From Corynebacterium xerosis NBRC 16721 = ATCC 373 (GTDB lineage Bacteria; Actinomycetota; Actinomycetes; Mycobacteriales; Mycobacteriaceae), in NCBI RefSeq assembly GCF_001552415.1, contig NZ_BCRD01000003.1, forward strand, positions 310,001-374,000: DNA of 64,000 bases, in the 5' to 3' direction. The notes beneath the pieces are model-generated. The model did not search any database. It had not been told where the DNA came from and worked only from the letters and a program-made list of their open reading frames with translations. This document shows, piece after piece, positions 54,961-63,284 of the stretch. A program made the position numbers and the translations under genes. Position 1 is the stretch's first letter. Every line of letters begins with the position of its first letter.

Positions 54961-55028
54961 CCACCTAACCCCGGACGCTTCCGAGATTTCGCGCAACGAA
55001 TCGCCCGAAGCGTCCGGGGTTACGTGCA
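54961..55028. repeat. Hairpin repeat family, copy C
   Basis: Arms (54963-54986 and 55003-55028) and loop (ATTTCGCGCAACGAATCG) match copies A and B. It is about 60 bp before the inverted word pair at 55090. Confidence 0.8.
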
Positions 55029-55088
55029 CGACCAAACCGGCGGACGTGACGGTAGACGTGGCGGTGAGCCGTAAAACGTGGCGGCGGG

Positions 55089-55121
55089 CCGTCGTCAAGC
55101 AATGCAAGTGCTTTGCGACGG
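55089..55121. terminator. Inverted GCTTNRCGACG pair between the crotonase and RspA-like genes
   Basis: CGTCGTCAAGC (55090-55100) and GCTTTGCGACG (55110-55120) with flanking GGCC on both sides make a long hairpin, GCCGTCG and CGACGGC, with a 9-nt inner loop. The remaining part of 54708-55268 shows a possible small reading frame of 49 codons (54819-54968) that I do not trust. Confidence 0.55.
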
Positions 55122-55268
55122 CCCGCGCCCGCCGCACCCCGCGGCAATCGGCTGCAACCTCTGGCAATTCCTTTGCCCGCGGCCCGGCGCGACCGACAAT
55201 CGAGGCAGACAAGGAAACCGGTGGGACCCTCCGCCCGCCACCCGACCCGTCCCGGAAAGGACGAGCCG

Positions 55269-56270
55269 ATGTCCGCAAAGATCGTGAAGGCCGAGTTCTT
55301 CGTCACCTCCCCGTCCCGCAACTTCGTCATCCTGCAGCTGGCCACCGGCGACGGCGTCATCGGCGTCGGCGGCGCGTCGCGCACCGGTGCCCGCGCCTAC
55401 GGCCGCGCCTCCGGCACGGACCTCGAGTCGCTGTTCGACTCCATCCGCTACGAGATGGAGCTCGGCTACACCATGATCCGCGTGCAGACGTCGGTGCCGG
55501 GCATCGAGAAGCTGTACGGCGTCGCGGCGCAGGAGCAGTCCTCCGGCGCGCGCTACGACTTCGAGCCGGCCAACCGCGGCGGCTGGCCCGTCGAGGAGGA
55601 CTGGGACACGGCCGCCTACATGCGCCACCTGCCGACCGTCTTCGAGGCGGTGCGCAACGAGTTCGGCCCGGAGCTGCCGCTGCTCCACGACGGCCACAAT
55701 CGCATGACGCCGCGCGAGGCGGCGCAGCTGGCGAAGTCGCTGGAGCCGTACAACCTGTTCTGGCTGGAGGACGTCACGCTCGGCGAGAACCAGGAGAATC
55801 TGCGCTACGTCCGCCAGCAGTCGACGACGCCGCTGGCCATCGGCGAGGTGTTCAACACGGTCTACGACATCAAGGACCTGATCAACGAGCAGCTCATCGA
55901 CTACGTCCGCTGCGCGACCACGCACTTCGGCGGCATCACCCCGCTGAAGAAGGTCATGGCGCAGGCCGAGCCGTACCAGATCAAGTCCGGTTTCCACGGC
56001 CCGACGGATGTGTCGCCGATCGGTTTCGCGGCGGAGCTGCACCTGGACATCAACATCCACAATTACGGTGCGCAGGAGTACATGACGCACACGCCGGAGA
56101 CCCTCGAGGTCTTCGAGACGACCATGACCTTCGAAAACGGCATGCTGCACCCGTCGGATACGCCGGGCCTGGGCGTGACGTTCCACCCGGAGGTCGCCGA
56201 GAAGTTCCCGTACGAGCAGGCGTACCTGCCGTACAACCGTCTCGCCGACGGCACCGTCCACAACTGGTAG
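55269..56270 (+). CDS. Mannonate-dehydratase-like enolase superfamily protein (RspA/ManD family), internally shortened
   Basis: A 333-residue protein of the mandelate racemase/RspA subgroup. The C-terminal barrel is complete: LLHDGHNRMTP, WLEDVTLGENQ and AIGEVFN give the metal-binding Asp and two Glu, GFHGPTDVSP the general base His, and the ending matches RspA. The N-terminus (KAEFFVTSPSRNF) also matches. Between GVIGVG and GASRTG, however, about 77 residues are missing compared with E. coli RspA as I recall it. These form much of the capping domain. The start ATG 55269 follows GGAAAGGA. The next gene is gluconokinase, suggesting sugar-acid use. Confidence 0.75.
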   Translation: MSAKIVKAEFFVTSPSRNFVILQLATGDGVIGVGGASRTGARAYGRASGTDLESLFDSIRYEMELGYTMIRVQTSVPGIEKLYGVAAQEQSSGARYDFEPANRGGWPVEEDWDTAAYMRHLPTVFEAVRNEFGPELPLLHDGHNRMTPREAAQLAKSLEPYNLFWLEDVTLGENQENLRYVRQQSTTPLAIGEVFNTVYDIKDLINEQLIDYVRCATTHFGGITPLKKVMAQAEPYQIKSGFHGPTDVSPIGFAAELHLDINIHNYGAQEYMTHTPETLEVFETTMTFENGMLHPSDTPGLGVTFHPEVAEKFPYEQAYLPYNRLADGTVHNW

Positions 56271-56333
56271 CCATCGGGCACGCGATGCCGGGGCCCCGGT
56301 TCGCCGGGGTTTCGGCTGGAAAGGATCCGCGAG

Positions 56334-56915
56334 ATGTCCGCTGACGGCACTTCGCTTTACGACGCTTCGTCCGCCCGCGACGCCACTCCCGCCGGGGGTT
56401 CGGCCGGCCGGGGTGCCCCGCCGCGGGTGGTGGTGATGGGCGTGTCCAGCTGCGGCAAGTCCACGGTCGGGGAGATGCTGGCGCTGAAGCTGGGGTTGCC
56501 GTTCATGGACGGCGATGACCTTCATCCGGCGGAGAACATCGCGAAGATGGAGTCGGGCACGCCGCTCGACGACGATGATCGGTGGCCGTGGTTGACGCTG
56601 GTCGGCCGGTGGTTGGCGGATCACGACGGCGGCGTCATCGCATGTTCGGCGCTGAAGCGTTCGTACCGTGACCGGATCCGCGAGGCGGCGCCGGACACCG
56701 TGTTCGTGCATCTGCACGGGTCGCGGGAGTTGATGGGGGCGCGGATGGCCGCGCGGCCGGGGCATTTCATGCCGACGTCGCTGCTGGATTCGCAGTTCGC
56801 CACGTTGGAGTTGCTCGGCGACGACGAGGCCGGCCGCGTCTACGATGTGTCCATGACGCCCGGCGACATCACCGATCACGCCGCAGAGTGGCTGCGGCGG
56901 AGCGGCGAGGCCTGA
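56334..56915 (+). CDS. gntK: Gluconokinase
   Basis: Phosphorylates gluconate to 6-phosphogluconate. The 193-residue protein has a P-loop VVVMGVSSCGKSTVG, then FMDGDDLHPAENIAKMESGTPLDDDDRWPWL and SALKRSYRDRIR, all strongly conserved in GntK. The first 28 residues are an Ala/Ser/Gly extension that the usual enzyme lacks. GGAAAGGA precedes the ATG. It is 63 bp after the RspA-like gene and probably part of the same transcript. The GCTTTACGACG word at 56354 encodes SLYDAS within the extension. Confidence 0.92.
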   Translation: MSADGTSLYDASSARDATPAGGSAGRGAPPRVVVMGVSSCGKSTVGEMLALKLGLPFMDGDDLHPAENIAKMESGTPLDDDDRWPWLTLVGRWLADHDGGVIACSALKRSYRDRIREAAPDTVFVHLHGSRELMGARMAARPGHFMPTSLLDSQFATLELLGDDEAGRVYDVSMTPGDITDHAAEWLRRSGEA

Positions 56916-56935
56916 CCCCTGCCCCGCGCGGCGTC

Positions 56936-57856
56936 CTAGTCCTCGTCCTCCAGGTACGGCCCGGCGACGGCGAGGAGCCCCTCGACGGACGGGCAGACGT
57001 ACCAGGAGCCCGTCAACGCGTCGGTGAAGTCGGTGAGCCGGTCGCGCGGGCCGCCGTCGGCGCCGGCCATGCGGCGCAGCATCTCCTCCAGTCGCCACTG
57101 GTCGTGGCTGAAACCGACGAATACGGTGCCGTGGTCGGTCATGTCGCCGTAGGCGGTGTTGCGGCGGAAGACCTCGAGCTCCTCGCCGTCGACCTCGACG
57201 ACGGATCGGGCGACGTGGGAGGACTCGGGCTTGACGTCGTCGTCCAGCTCGACGGAGCCGACCTTGGTGCGGCCGATGACGTCTTCCTGGTCGGCGTCCG
57301 ACAGCCCTTCCCACTTCTCGGTGCGGTGGCGCCACAGCTGGTAGAGCAGCACCGACGCTCCGGCGCCCGGTTGGCCCGGCGCGACGGCGACGACCCCGGG
57401 CGCCTCCAGTGCCCCGGGGTTTTCGGTGCCGTCCTCGAATCCGGTGAGGTCGCGGTTCATCTCGTAGACCCAGCCGACCGTTGCGTCGGCGACGTCGAAC
57501 AGGCCGCGGACTTCGCCGAGGATGTGGTGCTCGACGTCGAATGCCTGCGAGCGTGACGACGACGCGACCCACAGCCACACGTCGTGCTGGGTGGCGGGCA
57601 TGCGGTACCCGTCGCGGCTGCGGATCGGCTCGTCGAAATCATGGACGTCGGCGGGCACGTGCGCGGCGTCGGCGATGGTGGCCCACAGGCTCGGGCGCAC
57701 GCCGACGACGACGTTGGCGCCGGAGGTGCTGGGCAGATTGATGGCCGCGGCGAGCTTTCCGACGGCTTCCGCCGCATCCGCCCCGTCCTTGACGTCGAGT
57801 TCCACGTAGGCGTGATCGGTCACGCCAATGCCGGTGATTCCGCTCTGGTGCATCAT
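56936..57856 (-). CDS. DyP-type heme peroxidase
   Basis: A 306-residue peroxidase. The catalytic GFEDGTENP motif is present, with the proximal His in ESSHVARSVVEV and the distal Arg in FRRNTAYG. There is no signal peptide, so it is cytoplasmic or enclosed. The last 20 residues do not show an encapsulin-targeting peptide that I recognise. The start is the double ATG at 57856. Neighbours give no clear function link. One variant GCTTTCCGACG word (57754) is inside. Confidence 0.92.
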   Translation of the reverse strand: MMHQSGITGIGVTDHAYVELDVKDGADAAEAVGKLAAAINLPSTSGANVVVGVRPSLWATIADAAHVPADVHDFDEPIRSRDGYRMPATQHDVWLWVASSSRSQAFDVEHHILGEVRGLFDVADATVGWVYEMNRDLTGFEDGTENPGALEAPGVVAVAPGQPGAGASVLLYQLWRHRTEKWEGLSDADQEDVIGRTKVGSVELDDDVKPESSHVARSVVEVDGEELEVFRRNTAYGDMTDHGTVFVGFSHDQWRLEEMLRRMAGADGGPRDRLTDFTDALTGSWYVCPSVEGLLAVAGPYLEDED

Positions 57857-57951
57857 GACCCCATCTTCTCATCGTCCGCCCGCCGCGGCGGGGCCCGTCA
57901 CCTATTCGGCGGGGCGGGGCGGATTAGTCGGCGGGCGCACGGCCGGAGCCT

Positions 57952-59697
57952 CTAGTCGGCGGCGCCGTCCAGGTCCCCGACGAAAGGGATGCCCTCGGCC
58001 GCGCGGCCGGAGTCCAGCCAGTCCCGGACGACGGCGGTGGAACGGCAGTCGTCGCCGTTGTAGCGCAGCAGTTTCGCCCGGGCCGCCGCCGGGTCGCCGA
58101 CGATGCCGACGGCCTCGCGGTAGAAGGACAGCGACGCTTCGCCGTCGGCGTCCTCGTCGCGCCACGCGAACCCGGCCAGTGGCGCGACGACCTTCAGGCC
58201 GAGCCCTTCGGGGCTGATCAGCTGCTTCTTGGTCACGCGGAACAGGTCCACCCATTCGTCGGAGGAGATGAACTTCTCCACTTCGCCGATGGTGGGCACG
58301 TCCAGGACGTGGGCGCCGTGCGGCCCGTCGACGACGAATTCCATCCCCTCGAATCGTTTCGCCGAGTGCCGCAGCCAGTGGTTTTCACCCTCGGCGGCCC
58401 AGCAGTACGCGCGGAAGGTCCGCCCGGCGCCGACGGCGGCGGCGCGGCGTTCCATGAGCCAGTCCCAGAAGCGGGCGAAGTTCTCGGCCTCCGCCGTACC
58501 GCCGAGCCCATCCGGCCCGGGCGGCGCCCACGTCACGTGCGGCACGTACCCGTCCTCGGGCGACCAGGCGCCCCACAGGTACGCACCGTGGGCGGGGTAG
58601 GCCTCCAGGTCGACGTCGATTTCCACGTCGGCGCGGGGGGCGGTGGTCTCTCGCACGCGCAGTGCGGCGGGCTCGCCGGTGACGGACAGCAGCGCCAGGT
58701 ACCGGTCCTCGCCGGCGGCGTCGGTGCGCGCCAGCTCACGGATCGTGGAGATGCCCGCCCGCCGATATTCGTCGCCCCGGTTGCCCGGCAGCAGCAGCGA
58801 GATGTCGTCGGCGGCGCGCAATTCGGCTTCGCACGCCTCGCGCCAGCGGCAGCCGCGGCATTCGCGGATCTTGCGCGGCGCCAGCGGCCACTCGCCCAGC
58901 TTCCACGTGTGGCCGTCGACCTTCGGCGCGGGGGGCGGGGCCGTTTCGCTTGACGACGTCCCGCCCGCCTCGTGTCCGGCCATCTCGGCACGTTCGACGG
59001 CATGGATGGCGGCACGTGCTCGTCGCAAAGCAGTCCTGTACGCCGCGACGCGCGGGCCCTCGTCGACGACGACCACCCGCGTCGGGTCCGCGCCGATGCC
59101 GCCGACCAACCCGCAGGACGCCCCCAACCGGTGCAGCAGCGCGGCGGCCTGGCCCAGGCGCACCGCGTCGGCTGCGTTGTGGCGGAGCTTCAGCGACTCG
59201 TCGACGACGATGCCCTGGCGCAGCGACCGGCCCAGCACCCCGGGGCGGCCCAGGCGGGCGACGGGCAGGATGCGGGCGGCCTCGGTGCGGCGGCGGCGCT
59301 GCTCCAGCAACTTGTGGGCGGCGATGAGCACCGGCAGATACCCGTCGCCCATGCGCACCAGCAGGTCGGGGCGGCTCTCCTCGGCGATGCCGGAAAACGC
59401 GCGGTCCCCCGGCGGGCGCTCATGGCGCAGCACGCCGCCGACGATCAGATCCGCGCCCGCGGCGATGGCCTCCAACGTGGCCAGATCGGCGTCCGGCCCG
59501 TCCTCGACGACCACCGGATCCGGCAGGGCCGCGATCACCGATGCCCGGTGGTGCGCCCCCAGCTCCGCCCGCCGCCGCGCCGTTTCCGAGTCCGCCGGCC
59601 GCACCCCGCCGGCGGAGCGGTCGCGGACCAGCCGGTACCGGCACCCGACCAAATCGGGCCCGGTCACCGGCTGCGGGACGGTATCCTCGGTGTTCAC
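57952..59697 (-). CDS. TM0106 family RecB-like nuclease
   Basis: A 581-residue predicted nuclease. The N-terminal half carries a RecB/PD-(D/E)XK-like core with DLLVRMGDGYLPVLIAAHK, and a Cys cluster (CRGCRWREAC) probably binds an iron-sulfur cluster. The C-terminal half has an RNase H-like part: DVEIDVDLEAYP at its start and RYNGDDCRSTAVVRDWL at its end. This family is associated with DNA or RNA processing, but its role is unknown. The GTG at 59697 is chosen. Two dispersed words (58948, 59021) fall in the middle linker. Confidence 0.85.
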   Translation of the reverse strand: MNTEDTVPQPVTGPDLVGCRYRLVRDRSAGGVRPADSETARRRAELGAHHRASVIAALPDPVVVEDGPDADLATLEAIAAGADLIVGGVLRHERPPGDRAFSGIAEESRPDLLVRMGDGYLPVLIAAHKLLEQRRRRTEAARILPVARLGRPGVLGRSLRQGIVVDESLKLRHNAADAVRLGQAAALLHRLGASCGLVGGIGADPTRVVVVDEGPRVAAYRTALRRARAAIHAVERAEMAGHEAGGTSSSETAPPPAPKVDGHTWKLGEWPLAPRKIRECRGCRWREACEAELRAADDISLLLPGNRGDEYRRAGISTIRELARTDAAGEDRYLALLSVTGEPAALRVRETTAPRADVEIDVDLEAYPAHGAYLWGAWSPEDGYVPHVTWAPPGPDGLGGTAEAENFARFWDWLMERRAAAVGAGRTFRAYCWAAEGENHWLRHSAKRFEGMEFVVDGPHGAHVLDVPTIGEVEKFISSDEWVDLFRVTKKQLISPEGLGLKVVAPLAGFAWRDEDADGEASLSFYREAVGIVGDPAAARAKLLRYNGDDCRSTAVVRDWLDSGRAAEGIPFVGDLDGAAD

Positions 59698-59834
59698 GAT
59701 GCAACCAGGGTATCGCCCGGCCGCGACCGGGGTTAATCTGGTTGCATCACGAATGATCCGCGGCCCCGCCGCGGCAGAAATTCGATCGACACGAATACAC
59801 CGAACGCAGACTTCGACCGCAGATTAGGGATTCC

Positions 59835-60587
59835 ATGAGCTTCTTGGGCGACTACCGCGACCGCCGCCGCGAAACGAAACTGAAGCTGAAGGCCGCCAAG
59901 GCCAAGGCGAAGGAAGACGCGAGGCACGAGGCGAAGCTGAAGGACAAGGCCTACCGCGATGGGCTGAAGGCAGCCGAGGTGGAGCGCAAGCGCGATTCGA
60001 AGGCCGCCGCCAAGGAGGCCAAGCTCGAGCGCAAGCTGGACAAGCGCGCGATGAAGCGGGCGGAGAAGATCCGCAAGGCCGGCTGGAAGGACGAGCAGAA
60101 GGCCCTGAAGGCCAAGCACAAGCACCAGAGCCGCATGGCGGAGAAGATCCTGGAGCAGCAGCGCAAGCAGGGCATGACGTCGGACAAGGCGAAGGGCTGG
60201 GTCGGCGCGACCCGTCTGCTGCTGCCCGTGGCCCTGCCCATCGGCTACCGGCTGATGACGTTCGTGCAGAACCGCGGCCAGGACGCCTCGGCCCGCCGAT
60301 TCGGCGTCTCCGGTGACGCGGTGGCCCGTTTCCACGGGTACGGCGCCCCGCTGCGCGCCCGCATCGAGGGCATCCGCGGTTCGCTGGAGCGCCTGGCGAA
60401 GTCGAAGGCGTCGGGCACGGCGGGCTTCGTCAAGGACGCCGACAACCGCCTGGATCTGCTCGTCGACGCGGTGGAGACCGCCGAGCACATGACTCCGGAC
60501 CAGCGCCGCCGCGCGCACACGTCGATTTCGGCGGAGCTCGATGGCATCGATTCGGAGATCATGGCCAAGATGGGCCTCACCGCCTGA
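59835..60587 (+). CDS. DUF6474 family protein
   Basis: A 250-residue actinobacterial protein of unknown function. The N-terminal 120 residues are a Lys/Ala/Glu-rich coiled coil starting MSFLGDYRDRRRE; a hydrophobic segment (LLLPVALPIGYRLMTFV) follows near 130, then a helical C-terminus. The basic coil suggests nucleic acid or membrane contact, but I know of no assigned activity. It is divergent from the RecB-like gene. Confidence 0.75.
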   Translation: MSFLGDYRDRRRETKLKLKAAKAKAKEDARHEAKLKDKAYRDGLKAAEVERKRDSKAAAKEAKLERKLDKRAMKRAEKIRKAGWKDEQKALKAKHKHQSRMAEKILEQQRKQGMTSDKAKGWVGATRLLLPVALPIGYRLMTFVQNRGQDASARRFGVSGDAVARFHGYGAPLRARIEGIRGSLERLAKSKASGTAGFVKDADNRLDLLVDAVETAEHMTPDQRRRAHTSISAELDGIDSEIMAKMGLTA

Positions 60588-60720
60588 ATTCCCGCCCCGG
60601 GTCGTCCGGGGGAACCGAAGGTGTACCGGAGATGAATCTTCCGTGAAATACCCCGCGATGGGGTGACTTCGGGGCACGACCGATTGGCGATACAGGTAGC
60701 GCCCAAGTGTCATATGTCTC

Positions 60721-62427
60721 ATGACTGATTTCGAGGGCCGCTCACCGGCCGCCGCGCCGACCCCGACCCGCCGAACCGTGCTCAAGGCGGGCGCCGCCGG
60801 TGCCGCCCTCGTCGGCGCGTCCGGGCTGGCCGGCCGCTTCAGCGCTTCGGCCCAGGAGGCCGCGCAGGGCGCGGTCGACGCCGGCGGGCACGCCGTGTTC
60901 CAGCATGGCGTCGCCTCGGGCGACCCGCTGCCGGATTCCGTCCTCTTGTGGACCCGCGCCACCTCCCATCCGGGAGACGTTCCCGGCGCGGGCGCCGGCA
61001 CCGTCGTCAAGCTCCTGTGCGAGGTGGCCACGGACGATTCCTTCGGCACCATCGTCCTGTCGGGCGAGGCCATCGCCGACCCCGCCGCAGACAACACCGT
61101 CAAGCTCGACGCGACCGGCCTGGCCCCCGACACCTGGTACAGCTACCGCTTCACCGTCGCCGAGGGCGAATTCGCCGGCCAGGTCTCCCCGATCGGCCGC
61201 ACCCGCACCACCCCGACCGCGGGAGCCGCGCCCGACAAGCTCGGCATCGCCCTGACCTCCTGCGCCAACTGGGAAGCCGGCTACTTCTCCGCCTACCGCG
61301 ACATGGCGGACAACGCCGACGTCGACGTGATCATGTGCGTCGGCGACTACATCTACGAATACCCGCGCGGCGAATACACCGGAAAGAGCGGCGCCATCCG
61401 CGACCATGAGCCGGCGCACGAGATCATCTCGCTGGCCGACTACCGCCGCCGCTACGGCCACTACCGCACCGACGCCGACCTGCAGGCCGCCCACGCCGCC
61501 AAACCGTGGCTGGTGACCTGGGACGACCACGAGGTGACCAACGACAACAACGCCACCGGCGCCGAGAACCACGACCCCGCCACCGAGGGCGACTACGTAA
61601 CCCGCCGCGACGCCGCCATCCAGGCGTACCTGGAGTGGCTGCCGGTCCGCGCCACCCCGCTCTCGCAGGGCGGCCACCTGTACCGTTCGTTCAGCTACGG
61701 CACGCTGGCCGAGATCGTCATGCTGGACCTGCGCACCTACCGCGACCAGGCGCCCGAGTTCGTCAACATCGGCGACACCGACGACCAGGGCCGCACCATG
61801 CTCGGCTCGGAGCAGATGAACTACCTGCATTCGCGGTGGAGCACGTCGAGCGCGAACTGGAACCTGGTGGGCAACTCGGTGATGTTCACCCCGGTGCTCA
61901 TCCCGCCGCTGGACCCGCAGACCTCCGGCGCGATCGCCGAGCTGATGGGGCTGCCGCAGGACGGCATCCCGTACAACTCGGACCAGTGGGACGGGTACGC
62001 CGCCGAGCGCCGCCGCCTGATCCGCATGATGGCGGACGAGGGCCTGGACAACGTCGTGTTCCTCACCGGCGACATCCACTCCTCGTGGGCGTGCGACGTG
62101 CCAGTGACGCCGGGGCGCTACCCGGGCGATGGCGTGGCCGCCGCGGAAATCGTGTGCGCCTCGGTCAATGCGTCGAACATTGACGACATCGTGAAGCTGC
62201 CGCAGCGCAACGCCATCTCGCAGACGGCGGAGCAGGCTCTGATGGCGGCCAACCGGCACCTGAAGTGGATCGAGTTCGACCACCACGGTTACGTCAGCGT
62301 GCAGGTCCGCGCCGACGAGATCCTGGCGGAGTACCGCTTCGTCGAGGACAAGACCGTTCCGGCCCAGCCGCTTCACTCCGCCATGCGGTACCGCGTGCGC
62401 CGAGGTGAAGGCGTTTCACCTGCGTAA
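60721..62427 (+). CDS. phoD: Alkaline phosphatase D (PhoD), Tat-exported
   Basis: A 568-residue phosphodiesterase/phosphatase. The N-terminus TRRTVLKAGAAGAALVGASG is a twin-arginine signal. The Fe/Ca active site is spread over CVGDYIYEY, TWDDHEVTNDNN, and FLTGDIHSSWAC, with DLRTYRDQ before the last. Members release phosphate from nucleotides or teichoic acids outside the cell. The gene is monocistronic with its own terminator at 62452. A phosphate-starvation signal upstream is not obvious. Confidence 0.95.
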   Translation: MTDFEGRSPAAAPTPTRRTVLKAGAAGAALVGASGLAGRFSASAQEAAQGAVDAGGHAVFQHGVASGDPLPDSVLLWTRATSHPGDVPGAGAGTVVKLLCEVATDDSFGTIVLSGEAIADPAADNTVKLDATGLAPDTWYSYRFTVAEGEFAGQVSPIGRTRTTPTAGAAPDKLGIALTSCANWEAGYFSAYRDMADNADVDVIMCVGDYIYEYPRGEYTGKSGAIRDHEPAHEIISLADYRRRYGHYRTDADLQAAHAAKPWLVTWDDHEVTNDNNATGAENHDPATEGDYVTRRDAAIQAYLEWLPVRATPLSQGGHLYRSFSYGTLAEIVMLDLRTYRDQAPEFVNIGDTDDQGRTMLGSEQMNYLHSRWSTSSANWNLVGNSVMFTPVLIPPLDPQTSGAIAELMGLPQDGIPYNSDQWDGYAAERRRLIRMMADEGLDNVVFLTGDIHSSWACDVPVTPGRYPGDGVAAAEIVCASVNASNIDDIVKLPQRNAISQTAEQALMAANRHLKWIEFDHHGYVSVQVRADEILAEYRFVEDKTVPAQPLHSAMRYRVRRGEGVSPA

Positions 62428-62451
62428 ATGCGTTATTCGGCGCATATGCCA

Positions 62452-62482
62452 AGCCCCGCAAGCGATGTCGCTTGCGGGGCTC
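62452..62482 (+). terminator. Terminator of phoD
   Basis: AGCCCCGCAAGCG (62452-62464) pairs with its perfect complement (62469-62481) around a 4-nt loop, 25 bp past the stop; CCTTCG follows. Confidence 0.85.
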
Positions 62483-62718
62483 CTTCGTTTCCGCCATTCA
62501 CGGCCCCATGCCGAATGTCCGCGCGTTCGCTTGACGACGGCCGGGCGAAATGGCCGGATCATCGCGGATCATGCCCGCAACCGGCGGTTTTTTGCGCCAG
62601 GGATGCATGACGCGCGCCGAGGGTGTTTGCATTATTTTGCCGCGGGAATTGTTTTCACCACGGCATGGCGGGCGAATGAACAAACGAGATCCTAAGAATT
62701 GCCGAAGTTTCGAAAGTG
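62483..62718. other. AT-rich intergenic region upstream of lsr2
   Basis: No gene is seen. The part 62590-62720 is much poorer in G+C than the rest of the window, which would suit binding by Lsr2. A GCTTGACGACG word lies at 62529-62539. Confidence 0.4.
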
Positions 62719-62751
62719 AATTGCCGCTAAGCAATTGAAGTGGTATAAAAT
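62719..62751 (+). promoter_or_regulatory. Promoter of lsr2 overlapped by a dyad
   Basis: TTGCCG (62721-62726), a 17-bp spacer and TATAAA (62744-62749) fit a sigma-A promoter. The dyad AATTGC - GCAATT (62719-62736) covers the -35 box, so repression at this point is plausible. Confidence 0.55.
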
Positions 62752-62833
62752 CGGGCGCCAGAACCAAAGACGTCGACCAGACCACGGTTGCCGGTGATCC
62801 CCGGCGCCGTCAACGAAGATTAAGGTGCACACC

Positions 62834-63187
62834 ATGGCGCGCAAGGAAGTTATCCAGTACATCGACGATCTCGATGGGAGCCCCCTGAACGAAGACGACG
62901 TGAAGGTCGTCCGTTTCGGATATCAGGGCCGCAACTACTACCTCGATCTTTCCGCCGACAATGCGGCGAAGTTCGACGAGGTGCTGCGCCCCTACGTGGA
63001 GAAGGCGCATGCCGACGACTCCGCCCCGGCCGCGCGCACCCGTCGCGGCACCAACCCGAATTCCACCAAGCAGCGGGAGCGCAACCGCATCATCCGCCAG
63101 TGGGCGAAGGACCGCGGCATGGACGTCGCGGACCGCGGCGCGCTGCCGAAGACCATCATCGACGAATACGAGGCCACTCACTCCTGA
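62834..63187 (+). CDS. lsr2: Lsr2 family nucleoid-associated protein
   Basis: A 117-residue xenogeneic silencer. The N-terminal dimerisation domain (QYIDDLDGSPLNEDDVKVVRFGYQGRNYYLDLS) is typical. The C-terminal DNA-binding part is RNRIIRQWAKDRGMDVADRGALP; the usual AT-hook-like RGR is RGA here. The ATG at 62834 starts at MARKEV; an in-frame GTG at 62825 is less likely. Its leader is about 75 nt. It is likely to bind AT-rich foreign DNA. Confidence 0.93.
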   Translation: MARKEVIQYIDDLDGSPLNEDDVKVVRFGYQGRNYYLDLSADNAAKFDEVLRPYVEKAHADDSAPAARTRRGTNPNSTKQRERNRIIRQWAKDRGMDVADRGALPKTIIDEYEATHS

Positions 63188-63284
63188 TCGTCACGGTGTG
63201 ACCTCTTCTCGACCCACGTGACCGGCCCGGATCCTTCCAGGCCGGTTTCGCGGGTCCCCTGAACCCGGAAAGGGATGGGGCTCG

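Noticed and set aside
54819-54968. A 49-codon reading frame between the crotonase and RspA-like genes
   Set aside because: No family, weak ribosome site, and it ends inside the hairpin repeat.
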